Source: Aquanectria penicillioides (Eukaryota > Ascomycota > Sordariomycetes > Hypocreales > Nectriaceae). From it: a DNA stretch of 64,000 nt. The stretch is from positions 5,146,001 to 5,210,000 of the forward strand of contig PYIU01000002.1 of NCBI GenBank assembly GCA_003415625.1. Direction: 5' to 3'. The notes beneath the pieces were generated by a model. It was not told where the DNA came from and made no database searches. It saw only the letters and a program-made list of their open reading frames with translations. The translations under genes were made by a program, and so were the position numbers. Of this stretch, positions 49,716-60,604 are shown in pieces. Each line of letters starts with the position of its first letter. Within the stretch, counting starts at the first letter, position 1.

Positions 49716-52700
49716 ATGAGGGGCGCAAGTTCTCGGTCAAGGGCATGTCCCCGGGGACTCCCTACCTCTTCACGACTATCTAGGAGCTTCGTCCTTGCAA
49801 TATTCCTCGTTATCCTCGCCATTTCACCCGTCTCTGCTGTCCGTCTTCACAACTTTCAGAATTGTCTTTCCGACTCTTATCGCCTCAGCAATCCCCAGTT
49901 GCTTCAATGGGTCCCCCTGTATGTCGATGCAACTTTCGATACCAAAAATGATAGCCATCGTCTTCAGGTAATTGCTTGGGGAATGTCACGGGCTCTCAGG
50001 ATGGGAAATCGGTGCCCTCCGCCAGCGACTCTTACTGGACCAACCCCAACGAGACCAATGGCAAGATTATTCGTGTCCCCGAAACCGACAAGAACAAAGC
50101 CACCACCCTGGTTCGCAAGGTCAACTTCTTATCGTACGAGCCCTGGAAGGAAAGCGTTGATTTCTGCGAAACAGGCCTGGCAAACGGCTCCTGTCCACTC
50201 GGTCCAGTATGGAACTCTTCGAGCATGTAAGTGGTTTTACTGAGCAATTGGAGGAATGATGGCTGAGACCTTGACAGCAACAGTTCGACACCATATGCCT
50301 TGCCCTCGGTCAACGTCACCCACGATATGTTCTCTTCTTACGCCTTCGCCTCGCTCGACGCCACTTTCCTCATCATTTATGGTGACACGCAGGCGACCAA
50401 CATTGGATGCATTTCTGCAGTCATTACCCCCGATCTAGGCGGCCTAGCCTGGCTCCTCAGGTTTCTGCCCCTCGTCATTCTCCTGTTCATGGGACTGGCC
50501 GTGATTTTTTCTGCAATTCTAAGTCCTTGGGGATCCTCCGACATCTTCCACTGGACTTCCAACTACGGCCGCGATGTAGATTTGCTAAGATTGGTTACAC
50601 CCGGCTTTGGTGACTGCTTGCAGTATATCCAATTCATTGCCTTGACCGGTGGGCTCACTCTCGACTACCCAGGCTTTTATAAGCCCATTGCGAGCCAAAT
50701 GGCGTGGTCGACTCTCATGTTCAACGAAAGCTTCGTCACAAAGGCTGAGTCTTGGCAGAGTGTTGTCGATGGCATCTATGTGACTGATGCCAAGTATGGA
50801 CTCCAAGAGCTCAGCCAGCTCGTCGGCATGGCCAAGACAGAAGACATTTGGGCCGGCATGATGATCTGGCTTTGCGTCTGCATTTTGAGCGTCACTGTCC
50901 TGATTCAGGGTGGATTCATCATCCAGTGGCTGTATCGCAAGATCAAGAACACATCGGAAGAGGACTTGCGATCCAAAAACATCCCGTTCTCTGTTGGCAA
51001 CGTCGTTCGGATCGTCTTCAACTTCTTCTTGCTGCCCATTGTGGCCCTATCCTGCTTTCAGCTCGTCGTTGCTGGCAACTCCCCCGCCTTCACCGTTGCC
51101 CTAAGTGTCGTTACCCTCGTCCTGCTCATTGTGTTTGCCTCTTACCTGTTTTGGCTCATTATCAAGACGCGACCCAAGTCTGTCCTCTATGATGACCTCC
51201 CGACCGTCCTACTTTATGGACCATTGTATAACACGTATTCCGATGAGGCTGCCGCCTTTGCCCTGATTCCAGTTCTCCTTACCTTTATCCGGGGCATCGC
51301 CATTGGTGCCGTTCAGCCGAGCGGCATTGCACAGGTGGTTTTGCTTGCTATCTGTGAGGTGATTCACGTCCTTTCAATCCATGCCTTCCGCCCGTTCCAG
51401 TCTGCGACATCGATGAACGCCTATCATACCCTCTTTTGCTCGTTGCGACTCATCACCATTTTACTCATGGTTGCTTTCTTGCCCTCGCTCGGCGTCACCG
51501 AGGGCCAAAAGGGATGGATCGGCTATGTCATCTTAGCAATTCATGGCGCCGCTCTCATTTTTGGCTTCTTCCTCAACGCACTTCAGACAATCGTCGAGGT
51601 CGTGGCGCGCATGTCGGGCGCAGGTGGGGATGATGCGCGGGGTCTCACCAGAGGAGGGTTGTCCAAGATTTTTGGGCGAGACAATTGTCGCGTCGGGTGA
51701 CACATCGTGCGGGTCCCTCGCGAGCAAGCCAATTGTCAACGGCCGCGATGTTGGATGCCGATGACAGTGGTAAGTCTGGATACGTCATGCCCAGCGGCAG
51801 AGTGCGAAGCGAGTCCGGTGCGAGCCTGGGTGGAATGCTTGCCCATCACAGGCAGAGTTCGGCACTCGATAGCATCGATGCCTATTCTGGTATGCCACGC
51901 AATCTGGACAGCGGCAGTTCCATGCCAGACACGCCCGGTGAGGCAAGTACATTCTCCTTCCTCCCTTCGCCCACTGCCGCGCGCCATCATCCTTCTTCAT
52001 CTCTTCCCGAGGCCGCAGACCCTTACTATAGACCTCCCCGGCGCCGCGTCGGGACCCTCAACGACACGATCCCCTCGGACAAACCTACCGGTCCCATCAA
52101 CCCGGAGAATAAGAGGCTCAGCCAAGTCGGTAAAGGAACACCCGTTGATCAATCCGAAATGGGTGCCGAGATCTCCCGCGGAGCAACTCCAGCTCCTCCT
52201 GGTGGCTATTCTCAGCTTAGCTTCCCGCCAAATCGTCCCGACTATGCAACCCGCGAGGTGGACTTTTACTATGGCGTCCGGGGCCCGGCCTTGAACTCTG
52301 ATGGGCTCGGAAGAAAGCTCGGAACTGGACCTGCGGATCCAAATGGTCCTGTTGCTACTGCCTCAGGCTGGTTCCGGGGTCTATTTGGTGCTAAGACTAA
52401 GGAGAAGGGTAAGGGCTTCGAAGTGGTAAGAAGTTCGAGAATGCCACCCGCCATGATGGCCAGAAACGGCGGCGAGTCTCCTCCTGAGGGTATTCCTGTC
52501 GCCATGGGCGTTCTGAGGAACGGCCCAATCGATTCAGACGACGACGACGACGAGCCCCCACGACGCTCACCCAGACATCGCGAAGGCGACTTGCTTGACG
52601 ACAATGGCGACCCCCAGGACTCGGAACCCGAGAGCCCTGTGGTCGAGCGAGGAACTCGACCCTTCGCCGACGATGAACGAGTTCCGAGGCAACCAACAAG

Positions 52701-53184
52701 GGCCCTGTCCAAGAAGCCCAACAACGCTGTGCTCCGCCAGATGGCTGCCGATGCCGATCTTCCTGAAATCCCCCGTAAAAGCTCCAAACGAAATTCTGGC
52801 AGCCACGAACGAAGGCACAGCCGACCTCCATCCCTCAACCTTGCCATGCCTGGATCTAACCTCTCTTTCGACATGCACATGAATGATTCCGACACTGCGA
52901 GCCACGCTTCCAGCCGACACCGTCAGACTTTGTCGGCTTCCTCACGCCTGCCGTTTGAGCGTACGGGTTCCCAGAAGCGGCTTTCGTCTAACTCGTCCAT
53001 CGAATTCCCTGGCGAGTTCACGCAAGTTGATTTGCAAGGAGGACGCGAGGAGCGTCCTGCTAGCTTTGGTATGGTGCCGCACCACGGCATCAGTAGAGTT
53101 GATCCCTTGCACCGCGAGGTAGACCTGCTGGGGAGCTCTGCGGAGCTCGTAAATGATGGTCCCCCTTCGCGACCCCGAACTTGA
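49716..53184 (+). CDS. TRP-like ion channel with ML-like domain (FLC/Spray type), frame broken twice
   Basis: Fungal TRP/FLC-family membrane protein. Signal peptide at residues 24-41 (FVLAIFLVILAISPVSA), then an ML-like luminal domain (VRLHNFQNCLSDSYRL, WGNVTG, FCETGLANGSCPLG), then about nine hydrophobic segments (LLRFLPLVILLFMGLAVIFS to GYVILAIHGAALIFGFFL) and a long cytosolic Ser/Pro-rich tail. One intron, 50227-50277, is supported. Two single-base losses are needed to keep the reading: beside the G4 run at 49978-49981 (AWGNVTG is split) and in the G3 run at 51674-51676 (KIFG then ARQLSRRVT). After both corrections the length is 1,139 residues. Likely role is Ca2+ homeostasis or ER/plasma-membrane transport, as for Neurospora spray and yeast Flc. 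Start at 49716 gives the signal peptide; an in-frame ATG at 49485 adds 77 residues. An alternative for the first break is a 32-nt intron, too short to be likely. Confidence 0.85.
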
Positions 53185-54162
53185 AGTTCTATCACGACTG
53201 AAAGAAAGAAAAAAAAAATTGCAACACTCGAAAAATTAGCACAACGAGTTTACGCATCCCCCCCCTCAGGGGACACACGACACACCTTTTTCCTATCCAA
53301 AAATTACATTATTGTCATCTTATCGATCAGCACACACACGCACCCGAAGCGGGTAGCAGCATAATGTTTTCTGTTTCATCCTTGGGGCACCGCGGCATAC
53401 GCGCGATGTATAGAACTACTCACAACCCACGACACACCCGCACGCACTTTTGCAACACACCTCGCAACGCCCCGTGCGAGGCAAAAGAAGGGTCACTTGG
53501 TCTGGATTACGGCCGTTACAGAAATCTTGGGTCTCGGCTTTGGAGGATGGTCTGGGATTAGGCGTTACTGGTTTTCATGCTCTACTTTTCCACCTTTGTT
53601 TTTTTTTTCTTTTGTACTTTTCTCTTTGTCTGCGGGTGGTTTTTAAGAATGTTCATACTAGCGTTGGCGTAACAAAAAGCTGGGCCACAGGGAATGGGTT
53701 TTTGGAGGGAGGGAGAAGGCAAATGGGAAGCACAGCACAGTACAGCGCATCAGCGGGTTGGAAGCATTTTGGGTGGGAAATTGGGTGCGCCTCTTTTGCT
53801 GGCATTGTGACTTGAGTTTGATGTCGGCTCCCCCGTGTGGCGGGGAGATGGGGGGAGATGGGGGAACACGGTTTCACGTCTGACAGTTCTCGATGAGAGT
53901 CGAAATGATATGCCTTGTAATCCTGACTGATATTTTTTTCGTTTTCACTTCCTGTTCTGTAGTTCATTTTTCTGTCCCTCTCTATTTTTCGTGATCAAAT
54001 CCTCCAAACTGTCTATGAGGGTATCATAACCTTGTGGTCCCATTCCATATAGACCTCGTCATGTAGAAACGCATCATGCAGCTCCCCGCCCCCCTGATCA
54101 TGCTTGCTTGCTTCCAACTGAGTAAAGAAGACATGTTGCCAGCCACATCAGTCACTCGACCA
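53185..54162. other. Convergent 3' region of the TRP-like gene and REX1
   Basis: 978 bp between the stops, no gene supported. T-rich stretches at 53590-53640 and a TTTTTTCG segment at 53930. Presumably both 3' UTRs. Confidence 0.45.
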
Positions 54163-56334
54163 TCATTTCACGCTAATAAAGCCGATGCCAGACCGCGCTT
54201 TGCGAGCTGCCGCCTTGAGCGCCTGCTCTTCTACGTCGGTCCACTTGACGCTGAGTTCGTCCCACTTCTTGCCAGGTGTGTTGTACTCTTTACGCCACTG
54301 AGCCTGGACTTGCTGCAGGCGGGCCATCTCACGCGGATCGCCGGAGCCGCTGTAGAGGATGAAAGCGGTGCATGGTGGGAGGGCCGCGTGGATGCGAGTG
54401 AGTCGCTCTGTCAGACGGCCGAGAGCCTGCTCGAGAGGAGAGGTGCTTGGAGCCGAGTTTGATCCGTCGGCTTCGTCTTGGGGAGGGCCGCCGTCGCTCG
54501 AAGAGTTGTCGACGCGGTTGCGGTTCCACCACCCCTGGAGCGCTTCAAGCTCCCGCATACGAGCCCACACAAAGTCAACGCCTCCACCTCGGATCTCCAA
54601 GCCGTCTGGGTCACCCTTGACAGCCCTGATGACGTTGTTTGTCACGTCCTCATCCGTCTTGCATCCGAGTTGATGCGTTGCGCCAGCTCCCGCACCCTTG
54701 GAAGGGTCACCCCAGTCGATAGCCGCGCTCGTCTTGCCAACTTCGATGCCGCCCGCTTCCCCACCTTGAGCCTTGTACGAGGTTCCGGCCCGTGCCAGCC
54801 GGCGGAATAGGTTTTCGCCCTGAGCATCAGAAGTGCCCCAGCTCTTACCCTTCTCACACTTCTGCTTCACGAGGTCCAGGCATGTTTTGGCATCCTCAAT
54901 ACTGTTGTGTCCGCTGGCGCCGCCTTTTTGGATTTCTCGAGACAGGTACTTTTGGGCGAGGTACTTGAGCGAAGATTTAAGAGGGGGCCCTCGGGGGTGC
55001 GGGTAAATAATGGACGTATCAACGATGAAGGGATGTGACAGTTGCAAGGCCTTGGTGTCTGATTCTAGCGAATGGCCAATGAGGATGGTTTGAGGGTGTA
55101 GGATATCGAGGAGCTTGTTCTGAATGTCGCGAAGCGTAGTGGTTACAGGAGCCAGCATTTCTTCTGTGATTCCAGAATACTGGGTGACGTAGTCGAGGAT
55201 GGGCTTGTCTGGCTTGACAAGCTCATCAAGAACGACTTCGCCTGACCAATCTACAACGCTAATTCGTGTCAGGGAGAACTCGTTTTCCCCAGTCATGCAC
55301 ATCTCGCAATCGAGTGCCAACACCTCTCGACCAGCGGTAATGCTACCTTGTTGAATGTCCTTTTCGGAAACGTCTCCCTCCTCTAACTTGTCCACCTTTG
55401 TCACAACCCACCCGTCTGGGACAACGAACTGCTCCCTCTGGGGACCTTCAGGCAGAAGTGCAGGATGGACTAGGTAGCCATTATCAGCCAAGTCATCAAC
55501 TGTGCAGAGAAATTCTGTAATGCGAGTTCTTTCATTCCTCCAACCTTGAGGTTCTGACGCAGGTTTGACACCGCCTTTCTTGTTAGTTTTCTCCTTGGGG
55601 GTCGGTGCCGTGAGAAATGCCGCCAGAGGGGAATGCATCTTTCCATGTCTATCGTCACCAGGGGTTTTCACAGGCCAGAGATGAGGGAACATGTCGGCAA
55701 ATGGCTGGAGTACGTCTGGGAGAGTCTCCTTCTTCAATGGACGAGGATAATAGTCATCGGGCGAAGTCGAAGCCGTGTTTTCCACAGCGGGAACATCGGT
55801 GTTGTAAGTGAAGAAGTCCACCGAATCCTTGAACATGGTTTCTTCCAGACCAGGCACCATAATAGCAACAATCTTTCGAAAGGCCGGTCGATGAGTGATG
55901 CCGATCCATTGAGGGCCTGGGCCGTCAGCGAAGATGTAGGTGACGAGGTCGCGAAGATTGCTAATGTTGATCTTGGATTGCAATCGAGCATTGGGCGAGA
56001 AGCCGAGGGTAGGATAGTTCTTCCCGGGCTTGGGGACCTTCTTCTGTTTCTTGTTTGGACGGGTGACGACCTGCCAGCCCCCGCCATCATCTTCGTCATC
56101 GTGGGGCATGGTACGCTTGAGGCTGCCGTCGCTGTGGCCTGCAGGCTTTGTTTCGGCGACAGAGTTTTCTATCACCTGCGCATTGTTCTCGACCGATGGG
56201 TTCGATAGCTGAGCCTCTTCTCTAGACTCCCCAGGAGCGGTCTGGGCGCCTGGATCGGCGGGCGAATCGTTTCCTGAGGCTGTCAGGGCGTGGCCGACTT
56301 TGCGATTTGATTTTCTTTTGCTGTGCTTACCCAT
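54163..56334 (-). CDS. REX1: REX1-like DEDDh RNA exonuclease
   Basis: 3'-5' exoribonuclease of the RNH70/REXO1 group, expected in nuclear processing of 5S rRNA, 5.8S rRNA and tRNA ends. Single exon, 723 residues. Exonuclease domain about 335-495: ALDCEMC with D342 and E344 (motif I), IGHSLESD with D426 (motif II), HNSIEDA with H476 and D481 (motif III, DEDDh). The N-terminus has basic, nuclear-localisation-like stretches (KHSKRKSNRK, RPNKKQKK), and the region after the nuclease is a 230-residue tail with a Ser/Gly-rich part and a final helix. Length is larger than yeast Rex1 but in range for filamentous fungi. Rex3 and Rex4 are shorter; the size and motif context favour Rex1. Divergent from the Mis18-like gene. 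Confidence 0.88.
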   Translation of the reverse strand: MGKHSKRKSNRKVGHALTASGNDSPADPGAQTAPGESREEAQLSNPSVENNAQVIENSVAETKPAGHSDGSLKRTMPHDDEDDGGGWQVVTRPNKKQKKVPKPGKNYPTLGFSPNARLQSKINISNLRDLVTYIFADGPGPQWIGITHRPAFRKIVAIMVPGLEETMFKDSVDFFTYNTDVPAVENTASTSPDDYYPRPLKKETLPDVLQPFADMFPHLWPVKTPGDDRHGKMHSPLAAFLTAPTPKEKTNKKGGVKPASEPQGWRNERTRITEFLCTVDDLADNGYLVHPALLPEGPQREQFVVPDGWVVTKVDKLEEGDVSEKDIQQGSITAGREVLALDCEMCMTGENEFSLTRISVVDWSGEVVLDELVKPDKPILDYVTQYSGITEEMLAPVTTTLRDIQNKLLDILHPQTILIGHSLESDTKALQLSHPFIVDTSIIYPHPRGPPLKSSLKYLAQKYLSREIQKGGASGHNSIEDAKTCLDLVKQKCEKGKSWGTSDAQGENLFRRLARAGTSYKAQGGEAGGIEVGKTSAAIDWGDPSKGAGAGATHQLGCKTDEDVTNNVIRAVKGDPDGLEIRGGGVDFVWARMRELEALQGWWNRNRVDNSSSDGGPPQDEADGSNSAPSTSPLEQALGRLTERLTRIHAALPPCTAFILYSGSGDPREMARLQQVQAQWRKEYNTPGKKWDELSVKWTDVEEQALKAAARKARSGIGFISVK

Positions 56335-57038
56335 GGCGAATGCCGAGGAACGGAGTGCTACTCAGGCGCACCAGTTAAGGGAACAGGTGCAGATGGGTAA
56401 TTCAGCACGTAGACGAGAGATCTTTGAGAGGGGTTGCGGGTGAGGGTGCGAAGACGCCTATTTTCTGGATGTGGTTGTTGGTGGTTGCAGGTAGATGCGT
56501 TCTCAGCACCAACGCCGGCAGCCTGGAAGGAAATCTTTGAGGCTGGTCGCATGCGCACTAGTTTCCCATGGCAAGTGCGAATACCAAAGCTACTTGCTAT
56601 TACTATTACCTAGGTACCTAGGTAGGTACCTTCCATGACCAAAGAAATCGTTTGCGAAAACCTGTATGTACGTACCTTTCAAGTGGGGCCTGGGCGGAAA
56701 GTGGGACTTGGGTACCTACCTACAGGAAGGCACCAAGAAGCCAAACCCGCCGCTCTTGGCCAATCAGAGCCCGGGACATAGACCCCGGCGCTTCGACTTG
56801 CTCAACCTCTTTTTACTTTACGCGCTTCTCGGTCGTTGACGCGACTGTCTCCCCTTCATACATCTCGGATGGCTCGTGGACGAAGAACCGTCACCGCCTT
56901 GTCGACCGCGCACACTCATTGGCGGCATGTCATAGCCTTGCTTGGTCCGAATACCACTTGTCCCTTTGCTTTGTCTCACAGCCTGTCCCGCTCCCGTTTG
57001 CTACGTCACAAAAAACCTACCACCATTGCTATCACCAC
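56335..57038. promoter_or_regulatory. Divergent promoter region REX1 / Mis18-like gene
   Basis: 704 bp. Carries a compound TACCTAGGTA repeat at 56607-56630 and a further GGTACCTACCTAC at 56711-56723. No ORF with support apart from a possible longer N-terminus of the right gene. Confidence 0.5.
56607..56630. repeat. Overlapping TACCTAGGTA palindromes
   Basis: Two overlapping palindromes and a GTAGGTACC extension in 24 bases. Same family as 35017-35026 and 48801-48817; placed between two divergent promoters. Confidence 0.75.
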
Positions 57039-58365
57039 ATGCCCGAGGCCATGTCAGCTGTCGCCCTCAAGTGCGCCAAGTGCGGCGGCAAATTCGGCAT
57101 CGTCGACAACCTCTGGCACCAGTTTGACAACCATCATATTTCTCTCATCACTAGCGATAATCTCGGCCTTGAAGTTAACTACGCCGATATTCACAGCGAC
57201 GACATTGTTGATGTGTCCAATATCAATAACCATCTCAAACTTGACGTTTCCGTTTCTGACGACATTTACGTCGGAGAAGACCACACCGTTGTTGAGAATT
57301 TGTAAGTCCTATCCCTTATAACACGCTCAAAGCACACTCTAACTACTTGTCTTATCCTGAAAAGTAAACTCAAAGACGTAACTTGCTCCTCATGCGGTGC
57401 ACTCCTTGGGTTGCAATGCGTAGAACAAAGCTTTGATGGCCACGTCATCGTCAAGTAAGTAGAATTCAACCTCTATTACTGCGCTAAACACTAACTGTAT
57501 CAAGCGGTCAATACATCTTCTTAGTAACGTCAGTCGTTATGAAGTCAATTGAAGATGGTCGGCGGAAAGTCAAAGCCAAGATTCAACAGCGCTTTCGATG
57601 GAAGATTGATACAGATTGGGAAGATCAGCCGGGATCGCCCGAATCGCCCGAATCTAGTCCCCCACCATCCATGGATGCATCTCCCAAATCAACCGCCTCC
57701 CCAAACCCTCCAAAAGAGCCATATCTCCCCGAGGGCGAAGTAGAAGAGTTTCTTCTAGATACTGACGTGGCCAATGCCCTTCGCTCAATAGTGTCGGCCT
57801 TCGAAAAGGATATCAAGCGTCTCCATGGTACGTTGACCCAATGACAAACGCCCCAGATGAGCAGCGCCACCAGCTAACTAATATTTGTCAAGACGAGCTC
57901 GTTGAGCAGAAGGCCGAAAACCAGATGCTCAAGCAGAATTTGGAAGAAACCAAACAACTGGCGGAGAAGGCCCTGAAGGGTTCAGAAGAGGCCAAGTCAG
58001 ACCTCATAGTGTTTAAATCAGATGTCGAGACTCTCTTAACTTACCTCAGGGACCGCATCGTCCAGACACCGGACCGTGGCGCCAGTTCTCACTCTGACTT
58101 GACCCGCAACTTGAAGCGAGCCTCGATTCATGATGAAGATTCTTCGGATCGCCCTCCAAAGCGCGTTGCAATGACCCCCGAGGTCTCCAATTCAGCGAGC
58201 CGACGATATCCTAGCATAAGCGGGTCGCAACGATCATCTCCTATAGTGTCCAGCGCAAGTCGAAGAAACGGCTTTTTGACTCGCCCAGCTCGAAGATCAT
58301 CAGATATCTTTGGAGGAGAAAAAGAGATGGACACTGAAGAGGCAGATGATGGCAACAATCCATGA
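57039..58365 (+). CDS. mis18: Mis18/Yippee-domain protein, probable centromere factor
   Basis: Zinc-binding Yippee/Mis18 fold. In fission yeast Mis18 acts with Mis16 to load CENP-A at centromeres. Exons 57039-57301, 57365-57454, 57505-57827 and 57893-58365; introns 63, 50 and 65 bp with CTAAC-like branches. 382 residues. The two Cys pairs are C12AKC15 (LKCAKCGGKFGI) and C95SSC98 (VTCSSCGALLGLQC). Between them is the beta-rich body. Then comes an acidic Ser/Pro linker and a C-terminal coiled coil (LVEQKAENQMLKQNLEETK), followed by a basic Ser-rich tail. The coiled coil after the domain fits Mis18 better than Yippee proteins, which stop after the domain. Start at 57039 is the first Met near the domain; an in-frame Met at 57051 is close. 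Identity as Mis18 is inference. Confidence 0.72.
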
Positions 58366-58405
58366 CGGAATCGACCCTCAAAATGCACGTCTTCTCCTCT
58401 GCACA

Positions 58406-60163
58406 CTATGCAGGTTTTCCGCAGTTCAAAAACGAAAATCCACCTTCAAGACCTCGTGCCCGAGGCTTGCTAAAGCATCGATTTGTTTTCAGCACCGCAT
58501 AATCAAAAAATGCTTGAGACTGGTCACTCTTTGGGTTTTGCTCCCAGGCATTGATAAGCGACCGCTCCCGGTCTCTACCTGGTAGCTGGCCAATGTCATT
58601 CAGCATTACTCTTGCAGAGATCGAAAGCTCCCACGTTTGATCATATCCCTGTGGGGTTTGTTGCAAGATCATAAGGAGCAGCATCTCGCATAGAGATACC
58701 TGGTCGATTTCTTGCAATGTCTGGAGTGCCTTCTGGTCAAGTGTCCCCTTGGACGCCATCACTTGGACAGATTCGGTTAGAGAAACCATGTCAGCGGCTG
58801 TGTTGGCAAGAAGTTTGGCAATTAAGAACAGACCCTTGGCTCGAACCGGGTGGAATGGCGCCAGATATCGGTATGGGTCACAGAAAGTGGCCACAAAACA
58901 TGCCGTCGCCAAGGCATACACGAAGTTGCCTTCCTCAGCATAGTAGATGGATATTTCAGCCAATATTTGAGGCAATGGCGATACAGCCCAAAAGTCATTG
59001 CCAACAAGCGACTTGCATTTTCGATATTCAGTTTCCAACACTTTTCGGCGTTCATCGAGTGGGTTTGGAGTTTCTTTGGAGTCTATGATTGCGGCTACAC
59101 CTTCGCTGTATTTGGTTGCGAGGGCTGCTTCTCTGGCGACGGTGGCAGCTGAGTGATTTTGGAGTTTTGATAGGTTTGATACCAAGCTTTGACGATTCAA
59201 ATCAATGTTGGGGAGGAGAGCGCACACTTGATAAATGTTTAGGTTTTGTTTGCACCGCAGGCATTGGCAGACGAAGTTATATGGGGAGAGAGCTTCGGTC
59301 CGCTTGGACAAGGGATACGTGTAATCTAAGGAGAACAATATTGTGTGAGATATATATATATTAGACGAAAGGGTTGGAAACAAACCTGTGTATGAAATCT
59401 CAATCTCATCCCCTGCTTGGATTTGTGATTCGGCTCTTAGAATGGCGCTCCTTCCAATGAATTGCACCATGGCGTTTGGGATACAGGAGTGGTTTGCCAT
59501 GGCCAGCGTGGGCTCGAGAAAGATGCCCACTTGGCCAAGGTCTGCATCGTATCTATGAAAGGCATTCGTCTGGATCTGCGCTGATCATGTCAGACATCAA
59601 TTGAGGCTGACAGCCGTCTTTCGGAGTTGGCTTTGGCCTTACTTTGCACAGCACGCCAATGGCCTTTTGGATATTCTCCTGCGTCGTTCCCAGTCCCGCA
59701 AAGGCGCTCGCGCCCATAGCCATCATCTCCATGTCTGCCCAGCCGTCCCTCCGGCGCCAGGCCTCGACATGGCCCTCCAGGTCCGCCAGGCCATCGCAAA
59801 CCTCGCTCTTCAGCAGCGCCTGGACGACGGCCCTCACCGGCGTGGGCAAGCCCGGGCGGCCCTGGGCGGCGACGCGCCGCAGCACTTTGCACTCCTTGGA
59901 ATGGACGGCGGTCCAGGCGGCACCCTGGCATGCGGCGTCGCAGTAGGCGGCGGCGTGGCAGCGCGAGCAGGCCCGTGGCGTGCCGGGCTTGAGGCAGTGC
60001 GCGCAGACGCTGGCGACGTGCGAGAGCGCGGGGAGCAGGATGAGCGGCGTGAACGGGAAGATGGGTGCGCCGGGGGCAAAGGCTTGCGTTGCGTAGAGGG
60101 CGCGGCCTTTGGAGGCATGAGGACGAACTTGGATGGCGGGGGAGGGGGAGGGGGAGGGGCCAT
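58406..60163 (-). CDS. SET-MYND (SMYD-type) lysine methyltransferase-like protein, start frame damaged
   Basis: Split-SET protein with a MYND zinc finger. Exons 59643-60163, 59386-59575 and 58406-59325; introns 59576-59642 and 59326-59385. The MYND finger has the pattern CxxC ... CxxC ... CxxxC (CAHCLKPGTPRACSRC, AYCDAACQGAAW, HSKEC). The SET core includes LAMANHSCIPNAMVQF and GDEIEISYTDYTYPL, then a post-SET CQCLRCKQN, then a TPR-like C-terminus. The proper frame (VRPHASKGRALYATQAF) has no ATG upstream; the nearby ATG at 60163 is one base out of frame. One extra G among the G4/G5 runs at 60138-60159 joins them and gives 543 residues. The 60-bp second intron is a multiple of three and has no stop, so retention would add 20 residues. 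Converges with the Mis18-like gene, 40 bp apart. Confidence 0.82.
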
Positions 60164-60604
60164 GATGTGTGTATGCTGTTGTTGGTGTTGGTGTCGATCC
60201 TTCTTGTCTCCTCGTTGCTATCGGTAACTATTTTCTTTGGTATTTCGTGCAGCTTGCGTCTCCTAATTGGCCCTTTCAACGTTTATGGTACGATCCTCGC
60301 GAGTCAGCGTTGACAGTTTGATGTTGTAAAAGAGAGGGTGTCGTTAACAAAAAAAAAAAATGAAATTCTCTGGATGACGCACACCACACCTCACCGATTG
60401 ACCAAGCAAGTCGACAACATGACAATCCACCTCTCTAGCAATATTCTGGGAATATTTTAGAGACTATTTCGTCACACAGCAATTATCAAACATTTAAAAT
60501 CATGCGAATTTCCATCATGGGAAATTTTCATTGATATATCATGGTTTCAGTCGTTATTATGTTACAAAATGCATTACACCAGACTTAAATGGTCATTTCT
60601 AACT
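60164..60604. other. Intergenic: SET-MYND promoter and SIL1 3' region
   Basis: 441 bp between tandem genes. Left part has a CAACAA/CCAACA-rich leader (in the minus sense), right part is AT-rich. No gene. Confidence 0.5.

Noticed and set aside
49968..49999. A 32-nt intron in the TRP-like gene to explain the frame change
   Set aside because: Shorter than all other introns here (48 nt or more) and removes conserved NVTG residues; a one-base sequence error is simpler.
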